Assembly (NCBI RefSeq): GCF_001751365.1 | Contig: NZ_LJGT01000040.1 | Span: 1,035,696-1,099,695 of the forward strand | DNA length: 64,000 nt | From: Streptomyces abyssalis | Lineage (GTDB): Bacteria > Actinomycetota > Actinomycetes > Streptomycetales > Streptomycetaceae | Reading direction: 5' to 3' | Shown: positions 9,047 to 17,757 of the stretch, piece by piece | Layout of the letters: the number at the start of each line of letters is the position of its first letter | Numbering within the stretch: position 1 is the first letter of the stretch | Made by a program: the position numbers and the translations under genes | The notes under the pieces: model-generated | Seen by the model: only the letters and a program-made list of their open reading frames with translations | The model's database searches: none | What the model was told of the DNA's origin: nothing

Positions 9047-9178
9047 CGCGGCTGCCGCCCGGGGTGTCGGTGCCCTCCGTGGCCCGGTCCGGGGTCCCGT
9101 ACCGTCTCCGCCGCCCGGCCGTTCGGGTAACGTCGGATACGAGTCGACTTCCCTCCTCTCCGCCGTAGGAGCGCCGCC

Positions 9179-9799
9179 ATGAGCGATGCCGCCGAGTCAG
9201 AAGCGCCGGAAGCGCCGGACGCCGACGCCTGGGCCACCGCCTGCGAGGAAGACCTCGCCGCCGAGAAGGCCCGCCGGCGCGCGCAGCACGGACAGCAGTA
9301 CGGCAGCGCCGCCGAGGAGCTGAGGCGTCTCGCGGACGCCGTGTCCGAGAAGGTCGCCGAGCTGGGCAGGCCCCTGGGCGGCACGATGGCCACATCCGCC
9401 GCCCAGGGCATGGCACAGCAGCTGATCGCGCAGGCCAGGGCGGCCATCGAGCCGGTCGTCGAGCGGAACCCGCAGGTCTTCGACCACCTCGCAGCCGCCG
9501 GCGGGGAACTGCTCGCCGCCTACCGCGCGGCCGTACAGGAAGCGGAGGGCCGGTGGACGGCAGGCTCCCCTGACACCACCGGCACCCCCGGCACGGGTTC
9601 GGGCGGTGCTGCAGGGCCGCGCGGGAGCGTCACCTCCGGGCCGTCCCGTCCGTCCGGGATCGAGCGGATCGACCTGGACAAGGACCCGGGAGAGGGCGGA
9701 GAAGCCGGTGGGGCCGGAGCGACGGGCGAGGCCGGGCAGACCGACGCCGACGGCCCCGACGGACCGGGCCCGGCGAACGAGGGTCCCGACAAGCCCTGA
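9179..9799 (+). CDS. DUF5304 protein upstream of glkA (SCO2127-like)
   Basis: A 206-residue acidic cytoplasmic protein. The first ~120 residues are predicted helical, with an Ala/Glu/Arg-rich segment (EEDLAAEKARRRAQHGQQYG) and SAAQGMAQQLIAQARAAIEP; the rest is a disordered Gly/Pro/Asp-rich tail. Position directly before glucokinase matches the S. coelicolor gene SCO2127, which I recall as reported to influence glucose-kinase-dependent carbon repression and to interact with BldKB; that is recall, not shown here. The ATG at 9179 has TAGGAG upstream. 134 bp separate it from glkA, enough for a separate promoter. Confidence 0.72.
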   Translation: MSDAAESEAPEAPDADAWATACEEDLAAEKARRRAQHGQQYGSAAEELRRLADAVSEKVAELGRPLGGTMATSAAQGMAQQLIAQARAAIEPVVERNPQVFDHLAAAGGELLAAYRAAVQEAEGRWTAGSPDTTGTPGTGSGGAAGPRGSVTSGPSRPSGIERIDLDKDPGEGGEAGGAGATGEAGQTDADGPDGPGPANEGPDKP

Positions 9800-9933
9800 C
9801 GGGTCGTCCTCACGGGATGTCCTGACCGGATGCCCTGACTCCCAAGCCCCCTGCCCCCGCGCGGGATCGGGCGGTGCGGCCCCTCCGGTACGGTGTTGCG
9901 CAGCGGGGCAGGACCGGAAAAACCGAGGGACAC

Positions 9934-10875
9934 ATGGGACTCACTATCGGCGTCGACATCGGCGGCACCAAGATCGCGGCCGGCGTGGTCGATGAGCGCG
10001 GGACGATCCTGGAAACCAGCACCGTTCCAACCCCGCCCACGGCGGACGGCGTGATCGACGCCATCGGCGACGCGGTGCGGGACGCCAGCGCCGAGTACGA
10101 GGTGGACGCCGTCGGCATCGGTGCGCCCGGCTATGTGGACGACAAGCGGGCGACCGTACTGTTCACGCCGAATCTGACGTGGCGGCACGAGGCGCTCAAG
10201 GACAAGGTCGAGCAGCGGATCGACCTGCCGGTCGTGATCGAGAACGACGCCAACGCCGCAGCCTGGGGCGAGTACAAGTTCGGCGTCGGCACCGGCCACG
10301 AGGACGTCGTCTGCATCACCATCGGCACGGGCCTCGGCGGCGGAGTGATCATCGGCGGCAGGCTGCACCGCGGACGCTTCGGCGTCGCGGCCGAGTTCGG
10401 GCACATCCGGATGGTGCCGGACGGCCTGCTCTGCGGCTGCGGCAACCAGGGCTGCTGGGAGCAGTACGCGTCGGGCAGCGCGCTCGTGCGGTACGCACGG
10501 CAGCGCGCCACGGCCACACCGGAGAACGCCGCGATCCTGCTCGGGCTCGGCGACGGCACCCCGGAGGGCGTCGAGGGCAAGCACATCAGTGAGGCCGCCC
10601 GCCGCGGCTGCCCCGTCGCGGTGGACTCCTTCCGGGAGCTGGCGCGCTGGGCGGGAGCCGGCCTGGCCGACCTGGCCTCGCTCTTCGACCCGGGAGCGTT
10701 CATCGTCGGCGGCGGCGTCTCGGACGAGGGCGATCTGGTGCTCGACCCGATCCGTAAGTCCTACCGGCGCTGGCTCGTCGGCAGCCGCTGGCGTCCGCAC
10801 GCCGAGGTGCTCGCGGCCCAACTGGGCGGCAAGGCGGGCATGGTGGGCGTCGCCGACCTCGCGCGGCAGGGCTGA
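9934..10875 (+). CDS. glkA: Glucokinase (ROK family)
   Basis: A 313-residue ROK-family sugar kinase that phosphorylates glucose with ATP in the cytoplasm. It shows the phosphate-binding VDIGGTKIAAGVV at the N-terminus, ENDANAAAWGE with the catalytic Asp, TIGTGLGGGVI, EFGHI, and the ROK zinc-binding motif CGCGNQGCWEQ. Length matches S. coelicolor GlkA (about 317 residues). The ATG at 9934 follows GAGGG and begins the conserved MGLTIGVDIGGT, so the 20-codon in-frame extension is rejected. In Streptomyces this enzyme is also the central component of carbon catabolite repression. A TACGGT box about 40 bp upstream is a possible -10. Confidence 0.95.
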   Translation: MGLTIGVDIGGTKIAAGVVDERGTILETSTVPTPPTADGVIDAIGDAVRDASAEYEVDAVGIGAPGYVDDKRATVLFTPNLTWRHEALKDKVEQRIDLPVVIENDANAAAWGEYKFGVGTGHEDVVCITIGTGLGGGVIIGGRLHRGRFGVAAEFGHIRMVPDGLLCGCGNQGCWEQYASGSALVRYARQRATATPENAAILLGLGDGTPEGVEGKHISEAARRGCPVAVDSFRELARWAGAGLADLASLFDPGAFIVGGGVSDEGDLVLDPIRKSYRRWLVGSRWRPHAEVLAAQLGGKAGMVGVADLARQG

Positions 10876-10938
10876 GCGCCGGGACGGAGCCCGTCGACGG
10901 GTGAAGCCGAACGACCGAGGAATGTGAGAGCCGCGCCG

Positions 10939-11703
10939 ATGACGCTGGCGGATCTGCCCGCGGGACGTACCGAGCCTGACGGTTCGGCCGTCGTCCGCCT
11001 GCTCAGCTACAACATCCGTTCCATGCGGGACGACCGGAAGGCGCTCGCCCGGGTCATCCGGGCGTGCGCCCCCGACGTGATGTGCGTGCAGGAGGCCCCG
11101 CGCTTCTTCCGCTGGCGCAAGCACGCCGCGTGGCTCGCACGCGAGTGCGGGATGGTCTACGTGACGGGCGGGGCACCCGCCACCGGGCCGATGATCCTGG
11201 CGACGCTGCGGGCCACGGTCCTGCGCACCGAGGACGTGCTGCTGCCTCACACGCCCGGCCTGCACAGGCGGGGCTTCGCCACAGCGGTGCTGCAGTTCGG
11301 ACCCGCCGCGAGGCTCGGGGTGCTCAGCTGCCATCTGAGCCTGCAGAAGGACGAGCGGCATGCACAGGGGCGCAAGCTCCTCGACCGCCTCGCGGCACTG
11401 GGCACGCCGCACACGGTGGCGGCGGGGGACCTCAACGAACGCCCCCGGGGCCGTACCTTCCGCTCGCTCGCCGCCGCACTGCAGGACGGATGGGCCGTGG
11501 CGCCGTGGGGCGGCGAGTACACCTCGACGCCGCTGCACCCGCACCAGCGCATCGATGCCGTGCTGGCGTCCGGGGGTGTGGAGGTGCTCGGCTGCGGCGT
11601 ACCGGACGGCCTGGCCGGCGTCTCGCCCGCGGATCTGCGCACCGCCACGGACCATCTGCCGGTACTGGCCGCGCTGCGTGTGCCGCCGGTGCCCGGGGTC
11701 TGA
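10939..11703 (+). CDS. Endonuclease/exonuclease/phosphatase-fold protein
   Basis: A 254-residue EEP-superfamily enzyme. Visible catalytic blocks: LLSYNIRSMRDD (first Asn), CVQEAP (metal-binding Glu), SCHLSLQ, AAGDLNERP (the DxN pair), and TATDHLPVLA (catalytic DH). The family covers DNA repair exonucleases, sphingomyelinases and phosphoinositide phosphatases; the substrate here is not predictable. The ATG at 10939 (MTLADLP) is preferred; a GTG 15 bp upstream (10924) lies only 2 nt after GAGGA, too close for a normal ribosome site. It follows glkA by about 60 bp and may share its transcript. Confidence 0.85.
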   Translation: MTLADLPAGRTEPDGSAVVRLLSYNIRSMRDDRKALARVIRACAPDVMCVQEAPRFFRWRKHAAWLARECGMVYVTGGAPATGPMILATLRATVLRTEDVLLPHTPGLHRRGFATAVLQFGPAARLGVLSCHLSLQKDERHAQGRKLLDRLAALGTPHTVAAGDLNERPRGRTFRSLAAALQDGWAVAPWGGEYTSTPLHPHQRIDAVLASGGVEVLGCGVPDGLAGVSPADLRTATDHLPVLAALRVPPVPGV

Positions 11704-11739
11704 CCGGACGGGCACGGCCCCGCACCGGAGAGGGGCGGC

Positions 11740-12480
11740 TCACACCACGGCGCCGCGCCCCGGGTCGTCCCAGTCGTCCTCGTCCCGGCCGTCCCGCATC
11801 CGGGCCACCAGCGTGGCGAAACCGCCCAGGAAGCCGCCGATGCCGAGCGTGGTGATCCACCACGTCAGGTCCTGCTGCAGAAGGACCGTGAAGACCAGCA
11901 GCAGCGGGCCGCCCAGCACGGCGATCCAGGCGAACTTCCCCGTCGTGTCGGCCTGCGGCAGCGGCGGCGGCTCCGGCGGGACGAAGTGGCCCTCCTCGTC
12001 CTCCTCGCCCGGGCCGCCCAAGTCGTCGTCGGCCGCCGGGAGGCTCCAGTCGCGGGGGCCCGAACCGGCCGAGTAGACCGTGAAGCTGCGCACCGAAGTG
12101 CCGCCCTCGTCGCCCTCGCTCTCACTGTCGGGACGAGGACCGGGGGTGGGACGCGCGGCCGTGCCGGTGCGGGCGTCACCGCCGGGCTCCGGCGCCGGTG
12201 CCATGTCATCGGCCTTGGGGTGGTCCCCGTACGAGGCGACGATCTGCTCCCAGGCGGCCGCCTCGTCGAGGGGCACGGGTGTCCCCCCGTCGTCGCTCTC
12301 GGCCCGGCCGGGCCTCTCGTGCCCGAGGCCGTCCTGGCCGGGTTCCTCGTGGCCGGGTTCCTCGCGGCCCGGTTCCTCGCGGCCCGGTTCCTCGTGGCCG
12401 CGCTCCTCGCGGCCACGTGCCGGGTGCTCCGGGTCGTCCTCGCCGTGGCCGTGGTCCTCCGCGCCGGGGTTACGCTCCAT
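11740..12480 (-). CDS. Membrane protein with repetitive acidic N-terminus
   Basis: A 246-residue protein of unknown function. Residues 1-60 are a charged repeat region built on a Glu-Glu-Pro-Gly-(Arg/His) pentapeptide. A Ser/Gly/Asp-rich spacer follows, then two C-terminal hydrophobic segments (WIAVLGGPLLLVFTVLLQ and WWITTLGIGGFLGGFATLVA) and a short acidic tail. It is expected to sit in the membrane with the long N-terminal part in the cytoplasm. Its ATG overlaps the 3' end of the esterase gene by 11 bp, which implies translational coupling. No ribosome site is needed or evident. Function not recognised. Confidence 0.75.
   Translation of the reverse strand: MERNPGAEDHGHGEDDPEHPARGREERGHEEPGREEPGREEPGHEEPGQDGLGHERPGRAESDDGGTPVPLDEAAAWEQIVASYGDHPKADDMAPAPEPGGDARTGTAARPTPGPRPDSESEGDEGGTSVRSFTVYSAGSGPRDWSLPAADDDLGGPGEEDEEGHFVPPEPPPLPQADTTGKFAWIAVLGGPLLLVFTVLLQQDLTWWITTLGIGGFLGGFATLVARMRDGRDEDDWDDPGRGAVV
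12336..12410 (-). repeat. Five 15-bp tandem repeats (pentapeptide-coding)
   Basis: Five consecutive 15-bp units close to GGCCGGGTTCCTCGT, read on the minus strand as Glu-Glu-Pro-Gly-Arg/His/Gln. The in-frame unit length allows copy-number change without frameshift. Confidence 0.8.
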
Positions 12481-13246
12481 CGCGTGCCGTCTCCGTCTTC
12501 TGAGCTGCGAGCCGGGTGATGAATCCGTAGGAGTCCGCGAAGATGCGCTCCGCGTCGTTGTCCAGTGTGGCCACGTGATAGCTGTCCTCGAGCACGGTCT
12601 CCGTCACGTCGTCCGAGGAGACCTTGCTGAGCACGAGCGCCGAGTCCGTCGGCGGCACCACGTGGTCCGTCCTGCTGTGCATGACCAGCAGCGGCTGTGT
12701 CACCTGCGGCAGTTCGCCGAGCACACGGCGGAAGAAGTCCCGGGCCGAGTAGGCGGCATGGGTCGGCACCCGCTCGTAACCCACCTCCCTGGCACCGGGC
12801 TTGGCGATGTCACTGGTGATGCCCTTCGCCGAGCGAAGGACGAAGCGTCCCAGCGGCAGCGCGTACCCCTGCAGTCGCGGGAACGTCACCGCGGGATTGA
12901 CCACCGCGACGCCGCTCACCGCGTCCCCGTGCCGTGCCGCCAGCCGGAGGGCGAGGGCGCCGCCCATGGACAGACCGCAGACGAAGACCTGTTCGCAGCG
13001 GCCGAGCAGCATGCGCAGCTCACGGTCGACGGTCGCGTACCAGTCCTGCCAGCCCGTCACGGCCAGATCCTCCCAGCGCGTGCCGTGCCCCGGCAGCAGC
13101 GGAAGCGAGACCGTCAGCCCTTTCGCGGCCAGATGGTCGGCCCAGGGGCGTACGGACTGGGGGGAGCCGGTGAACCCGTGGCACACCAGGACGCCCGTCT
13201 CCGATCCGTCATGGCGCATGGGCTCGGCCCCGGGAAGGATGGACAC
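12470..13246 (-). CDS. Alpha/beta-hydrolase, carboxylesterase / monoacylglycerol-lipase type
   Basis: A 258-residue serine hydrolase resembling Est30-type carboxylesterases. HGFTG (residues 23-27) forms the oxyanion region, GLSMGG carries nucleophile Ser93, MHSRTDHVVP supplies the acid Asp and DSYHVATLDND the catalytic His. No signal peptide, so it is probably cytoplasmic and acts on short- or medium-chain esters or monoacylglycerols. Start is a GTG at 13246 with GGAGG 7 nt upstream. It is divergent from a PlsC acyltransferase, so a link with glycerolipid turnover is plausible. The membrane protein gene downstream overlaps it. Confidence 0.86.
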   Translation of the reverse strand: MSILPGAEPMRHDGSETGVLVCHGFTGSPQSVRPWADHLAAKGLTVSLPLLPGHGTRWEDLAVTGWQDWYATVDRELRMLLGRCEQVFVCGLSMGGALALRLAARHGDAVSGVAVVNPAVTFPRLQGYALPLGRFVLRSAKGITSDIAKPGAREVGYERVPTHAAYSARDFFRRVLGELPQVTQPLLVMHSRTDHVVPPTDSALVLSKVSSDDVTETVLEDSYHVATLDNDAERIFADSYGFITRLAAQKTETARDGA

Positions 13247-13445
13247 GTCGGCCTCCAGCCGGTCGTCGTCGAGTCGGTCGGCGCTGTGAAGGTGGTGCCA
13301 GTGCGCGGCGCCCGCTCGCGAGCGGGCCGGTGCCAGCCTACGCGTGGGGGATGGACGCCGGGTAGTTCAGCACTGCCCGACGCAGGAGCGCTGCTTCCGT
13401 GAGGGCGAGATAGGCTCGCCGTACCGGAATCAGGAGGTCCTCGGC

Positions 13446-14318
13446 TTGTTCTACGGAGCGATGAAACTGTCGGTAGGCAACGGGCTCAAGCTTGCCTTCC
13501 GGCCCTGGGTGGAAGGGCTTGAGCACGTGCCCGTGGAGGGCCCGGCCATTCTCGCCAGCAACCATCTGTCCTTCTCGGACTCCTTTTTCCTCCCCGCTGT
13601 GCTCGACCGCAAAGTCACATTCATCGCCAAGGCCGAGTACTTCACGTCGCCGGGTGTGAAGGGGAAGCTCACCGCGGCCTTCTTCAAGGGCGTCGGGCAG
13701 CTGCCCGTGGACCGCTCCGGCGTGCGCGGCGCCGGGGAGGCGGCGATCCGCAGCGGGCTCGAAGTGCTCGCCGCCGGCGAGCTGTTCGGCATCTACCCCG
13801 AGGGCACGCGTTCGCCGGACGGCCGCCTCTACCGCGGTAAGCCGGGCGGACTGGCGCGGGTCGCGCTCCGCTCGGGAGCCCCGGTCGTGCCCGTGGCGAT
13901 GGTCGACACCGAGAAGATCCAGCCACCCGGGCAGGTCGTGCCGAAGCTGATGCGTCCGGGCATCAGGATCGGCAGGCCGATGGATTTCAGCCGTTATCAG
14001 GGCATGGAGAACGACCGCTTCATCCAACGGGCCCTCACGGACGAGGTCATGTACGAGATCATGAGACTGTCCGGCCAGGAGTACGTCGACATGTACGCCA
14101 CCGCCGCCAAGCGCCAACTCGCCGAGGAGGCCAAGCGGAAGGCCGACGCGGAGAAGGCCGCGAAGGAAGCCGGCCGGGAGGCGGAGAAGCAGGCGGACCA
14201 GGACGCGGGGAGGGGCGCCTCCGGCCGGCCGCGCCACCCCGGGGGACGGCCGGCGGGACCGGCGGCCAGACTCGCGGCGGTCCGGCGCAGGATGAGCGAG
14301 CGCGACAGGGCGGCCTGA
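13446..14318 (+). CDS. plsC: 1-acyl-sn-glycerol-3-phosphate acyltransferase family (PlsC)
   Basis: A 290-residue lysophospholipid acyltransferase that would convert lysophosphatidic to phosphatidic acid at the membrane. Motifs: NHLSFSD (H-x4-D, His40/Asp45), KAEYF, and YPEGTRSPDGRLYRGKPG (motif III). The C-terminal ~70 residues are a Lys/Glu/Ala-rich then Pro/Gly-rich extension beyond the catalytic domain. Start is a TTG at 13446 because AGGAGG lies exactly 8 nt upstream; ATG 13461 is the alternative, and a longer in-frame extension lacks a ribosome site. TAGGCT at about 13411 is a likely -10. A PlsC-like gene also occurs in the matching mycobacterial block (Rv2182c by recall). Confidence 0.88.
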   Translation: MFYGAMKLSVGNGLKLAFRPWVEGLEHVPVEGPAILASNHLSFSDSFFLPAVLDRKVTFIAKAEYFTSPGVKGKLTAAFFKGVGQLPVDRSGVRGAGEAAIRSGLEVLAAGELFGIYPEGTRSPDGRLYRGKPGGLARVALRSGAPVVPVAMVDTEKIQPPGQVVPKLMRPGIRIGRPMDFSRYQGMENDRFIQRALTDEVMYEIMRLSGQEYVDMYATAAKRQLAEEAKRKADAEKAAKEAGREAEKQADQDAGRGASGRPRHPGGRPAGPAARLAAVRRRMSERDRAA

Positions 14319-14393
14319 CGCCACGAGGTGGCCTGACGCGACAGGGCGGCCTGAACAGACGCAGCACACGAACAGGGGGGCGGGCCGGCACAG

Positions 14394-15599
14394 ATGGTCC
14401 TGAGAACATCCGTGGAACGGCCGCTGTGGCGGGCACTGCTCGGCTACCGGCTGCTGGCGCTCGGCTATGCGCTCTCGGTCTTCGCCTGGTCGTACGGGCG
14501 TCTCGCCCATCCGCTTCCGGGCGCGCTCTATCTCGCCGTGCTGACGGTGTGGACGTTGGCCACCATCCCCAGGGTCCTCTCCGCACGGCGCTGCACGAAC
14601 GGTTTCCTCGCCGTGGACATCACCCTGGCCGTCGCGGGCATCCTCGGTTCCGTCCACGTCGACGCACACGGCAGCATCGGACCGACCCTCCCGTCCATCT
14701 GGGTCGCCGGGCCCGTGCTGGCCTTCGCGATCAAGGGGGGCTGGCGCTGGGGTGCCGTCGCCGCCGCGGTGGTCGGGCTCGCCAACATCCTCGAACAGGG
14801 CACCGTCACGCGGCCCACCCTGCACAACGTGCTGCTGGTGTGCGTTGCCAGCATCGGCATCGGCTACGTCATCGAGGTGGCCAGGGCGAGTGAGCGGACC
14901 CTCGCCCACGCCCTCCAGATCGAGGCGGCGACCCGTGAACGGGAGCGGCTGGCCCGGGACATCCACGACAGCGTGCTCCAGGTACTGGCCATGGTGCAGC
15001 GCCGGGGGACCGCGATCGGCGGCGAGGCCGCGGAGCTGGGCAGGATGGCCGGGGAGCAGGAGGTGGCGCTGCGCAGCCTCGTATCGCGTGAGACGGTCCC
15101 GGCTCAGTCCGTCCGGGCGGCGGACGGGGGAGGCCGCGCGGGCGGATCCGTGCACGGAGCCGCGGAGCCCGCCGGTACGTCCGAGTGCGACCTGCGCGCG
15201 CTGCTCTCGCCGTACGCGGGTGCCCGCGTCACGTTCGTCGAGCCGGGCGCGCCCGTACTGCTGCCCGCCGCCGCCGCTCAGGAGGTTTCGGCCGCCGTCA
15301 GTGCCGCCCTGGACAATGTGCGGCAGCACGCGGGCGGACCGGACGGCGCGCAGGCCCGGGCGTGGATCCTGCTGGAGGACGAGCCGGACACCGTGCTCGT
15401 CACCGTGCGCGACGACGGCCCCGGGATCCGGGAAGGAAGGCTCGCGGACGCGGAGGCCGAAGGCAGGATGGGAGTCGCGCTCTCGATACGGGGGCGGCTG
15501 CGGGACCTGGGCGGCGGCGCCGAGCTGGTCTCGGTTCCCGGTCAGGGCACCGAGGTGGAGCTGCGGGTGCCGAAGCGGTCGGGGAGCCGCGTGAAGTGA
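14394..15599 (+). CDS. macS: Sensor histidine kinase (MacS-type, HisKA_3)
   Basis: A 401-residue membrane sensor. Residues 1-165 hold about five to six transmembrane helices (MacS/DUF5931-type sensor domain). The dimerisation and phosphoacceptor box is ERLARDIHDSVLQVLAM with His191. The ATPase domain has VSAALDNVRQHAG (N box), DDGPGIREG (G1) and GVALSIRGRL...GTEVELRVP. Position next to a LuxR-type regulator and the plsC/pfkA neighbours matches the S. coelicolor MacRS system (SCO2120/2121 by recall), reported to control morphogenesis-related membrane protein genes. The signal is unknown. The response regulator starts 23 bp downstream, so the two are co-transcribed. Confidence 0.85.
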   Translation: MVLRTSVERPLWRALLGYRLLALGYALSVFAWSYGRLAHPLPGALYLAVLTVWTLATIPRVLSARRCTNGFLAVDITLAVAGILGSVHVDAHGSIGPTLPSIWVAGPVLAFAIKGGWRWGAVAAAVVGLANILEQGTVTRPTLHNVLLVCVASIGIGYVIEVARASERTLAHALQIEAATRERERLARDIHDSVLQVLAMVQRRGTAIGGEAAELGRMAGEQEVALRSLVSRETVPAQSVRAADGGGRAGGSVHGAAEPAGTSECDLRALLSPYAGARVTFVEPGAPVLLPAAAAQEVSAAVSAALDNVRQHAGGPDGAQARAWILLEDEPDTVLVTVRDDGPGIREGRLADAEAEGRMGVALSIRGRLRDLGGGAELVSVPGQGTEVELRVPKRSGSRVK

Positions 15600-15621
15600 C
15601 GGAGGAGAGACGGCGGGGGCG

Positions 15622-16446
15622 ATGACGGACACGAACGGCGACGCGGCGAACTCCGCGACGGACGGCCGGGCGGACGGCTCGAAGGACGGCATGAGGGACG
15701 GCGTCACGGACGCCGCGAAGGACCAGGCGGCGGACGCCGCGAAGGACGAGGCGGACGCCGCGGGCGGCGCGGAGGGCCCGCAGCCCCCGGTGAAGGTGAT
15801 GGTCGTCGACGATCACCCGATGTGGCGGGACGCGGTGGCCCGCGACCTGGGCGAGGCCGGCTTCGAGGTGGTCGCCACGGCGGGCGACGGCCCCCAGGCC
15901 GTGCGCCGCGCACGTGCCGCCGCCCCCGACGTGCTGGTACTGGATCTGAACCTGCCCGGCATCCCCGGGGTGGAGGTGTGCCGCCGGCTGGTCGGCCCCG
16001 GTTCGGGGCTGCGCGTGCTGGTGCTCTCCGCGAGCGGTGAGCACGCCGACGTCCTGGAGGCGGTGAAGTCCGGGGCCACGGGCTATCTCGTGAAGTCGGC
16101 GAGCATGGAGGAGCTGCAGGAGGCCGTGCGCCGGACCGCCGTGGGCGACCCGGTCTTCACGCCCGGCCTGGCCGGCCTCGTCCTCGGTGAGTACCGCAGG
16201 CTCGCATCGGACCCCGCGCCCGCCGCGGGCTCCGGCGAGCCCGCGGCGCCGCGGCTCACCGAGCGGGAGACCGAGGTGCTGCGGCTCGTCGCGAAGGGCC
16301 TGGGGTACCGGCAGATCGCCGAACGCCTCGTCATCTCGCACCGCACCGTGCAGAACCACGTGCAGAACACTCTGGGCAAGCTCCAGCTCCATAACCGGGT
16401 CGAACTGGTGCGGTACGCGATCCAGCGCGGCCTCGACGAGGAGTGA
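15622..16446 (+). CDS. macR: NarL/LuxR-family response regulator (MacR-type)
   Basis: A 274-residue response regulator. The receiver domain (about residues 57-175) has Asp63/Asp64, phosphoacceptor Asp108 in VLVLDLNLPG and Lys158 in YLVKSAS. The C-terminal LuxR helix-turn-helix is LTERETEVLRLVAKGLGYRQ followed by SHRTVQNHVQ. Unusual is an Asp/Ala/Lys-rich N-terminal extension of about 55 residues with imperfect repeats before the receiver; a GTG at about residue 57 would give a conventional protein, but no ribosome site is evident there, while GGAGAG precedes the chosen ATG. It forms a pair with the upstream kinase and presumably binds DNA when phosphorylated. Confidence 0.87.
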   Translation: MTDTNGDAANSATDGRADGSKDGMRDGVTDAAKDQAADAAKDEADAAGGAEGPQPPVKVMVVDDHPMWRDAVARDLGEAGFEVVATAGDGPQAVRRARAAAPDVLVLDLNLPGIPGVEVCRRLVGPGSGLRVLVLSASGEHADVLEAVKSGATGYLVKSASMEELQEAVRRTAVGDPVFTPGLAGLVLGEYRRLASDPAPAAGSGEPAAPRLTERETEVLRLVAKGLGYRQIAERLVISHRTVQNHVQNTLGKLQLHNRVELVRYAIQRGLDEE

Positions 16447-16597
16447 TTCCGCTTCCGGGCCGGCCCGCGTCCCGTAACTGATCGGAAAACGTCCCACCAG
16501 CCGGCCCCTCGTGATGTGGATCACCGCTAGCGTGGCCGCAGTTGCGTACAGGCCGTGCGGCGCAGCGCGCGTGCGGCGATGTGAGAAGGGAGATCCC

Positions 16598-17626
16598 ATG
16601 CGGGTCGGAGTGCTGACGGGCGGCGGCGACTGCCCCGGGCTCAACGCGGTGATGAGGGCCGTCGTCCGTAAGGGCGTCCAGCGGTACCACTACGACTTCG
16701 TGGGGTTCCGCGACGGCTGGCGGGGCCCGCTGGAGGGCGACACCGTTCAGCTCGACATCCCCGCTGTGCGCGGCACGCTGCCCCGCGGCGGCACGATCCT
16801 GGGCTCGTCGCGCACGAACCCGTTCAAGGAGGAGAACGGCGTACGCCGCATCCAGGACAACCTGGTCAAGCTCGACGTCGACGCCCTCATCGCGATCGGC
16901 GGCGAGGACACCCTCGGCGTCGCCGCCCGCCTGACCGACGAGTTCGGCGTGAAGTGCGTCGGCGTCCCCAAGACGATCGACAACGACCTGTCCGCCACGG
17001 ACTACACCTTCGGCTTCGACACGGCCGTCGGCGTCGCCACCGACGCCATCGACCGGCTCCACACGACCGCCGAGTCCCACATGCGCGTGCTCGTCGTGGA
17101 GGTCATGGGGCGGCACGCGGGCTGGATCGCCCTGCACTCCGGCCTGGCCGGCGGCGCCAACTGCATCCTCATCCCCGAGCGGCGCTTCGACGTCGACGAG
17201 GTCTGCCGCCATGTCGAGTCCCGCTTCAAGGCGAGCTACGCCCCCATCGTCGTCATCGCGGAGGGCGCGATGCCGAAGGACGGCGAGATGGTGCTCAAGG
17301 ACGACTCGCACGACTCCTTCGGCCATGTCCGGCTCTCGGGCGTCGGCGAGTGGCTGTCGAAGGAGATCGAGAGGCGCACCGGCAAGGAGGCCCGTACGAC
17401 CGTGCTGGGGCACATCCAGCGGGGCGGCACCCCCACGCCCTTCGACCGCTGGCTGGCCACCCGCTTCGGGCTGCACGCGATCGACGCCGTACGGGACCAG
17501 GACTGGGGGAAGATGGTCTCGCTGCAGGGTACGAAGATCGTGCGGGTCCCCATCGCGGAGGCCACTGCCACGCTGAAGACGGTCGACCCCGAGCTGTACG
17601 AGGAGGCCGAGGTCTTCTTCGGCTGA
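16598..17626 (+). CDS. pfkA: 6-phosphofructokinase
   Basis: A 342-residue PfkA-family enzyme phosphorylating fructose 6-phosphate in glycolysis. Motifs: LTGGGDCPGLNAVMR at the N-terminus, AIGGEDTLGVA, the catalytic PKTIDNDLSATD, MGRHAGWIAL, and GHIQRGGTPTPFDR. The GGED sequence is typical of actinobacterial group III enzymes, where the ATP versus pyrophosphate rule based on this site is unreliable; Streptomyces members are ATP-dependent. The ATG at 16598 has GAGAAGGGAG upstream and starts the family N-terminus. Streptomyces usually have several pfkA copies, and this one corresponds to the copy near macRS. It is followed by a strong hairpin. Confidence 0.94.
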   Translation: MRVGVLTGGGDCPGLNAVMRAVVRKGVQRYHYDFVGFRDGWRGPLEGDTVQLDIPAVRGTLPRGGTILGSSRTNPFKEENGVRRIQDNLVKLDVDALIAIGGEDTLGVAARLTDEFGVKCVGVPKTIDNDLSATDYTFGFDTAVGVATDAIDRLHTTAESHMRVLVVEVMGRHAGWIALHSGLAGGANCILIPERRFDVDEVCRHVESRFKASYAPIVVIAEGAMPKDGEMVLKDDSHDSFGHVRLSGVGEWLSKEIERRTGKEARTTVLGHIQRGGTPTPFDRWLATRFGLHAIDAVRDQDWGKMVSLQGTKIVRVPIAEATATLKTVDPELYEEAEVFFG

Positions 17627-17718
17627 GCTGCGACGGCCGAGCGAGGCCGCCCGCCATGGCGAAGTGCCCGCCGTGGCGCAGACGCGGCCACGGAGAAGCC
17701 CGGACTTCCGGACTTCCG

Positions 17719-17750
17719 GAGCCCCGAGCCCCCCGCGGGGCCCGGGGCTC
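17719..17750. terminator. Bidirectional terminator between pfkA and anthranilate synthase
   Basis: GAGCCCCG at 17719-17726 pairs with CGGGGCTC at 17743-17750, with additional G/C pairing inside. It lies between two convergent genes and is the only strong hairpin in the gap. Confidence 0.65.
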
Positions 17751-17757
17751 CCGCTCG

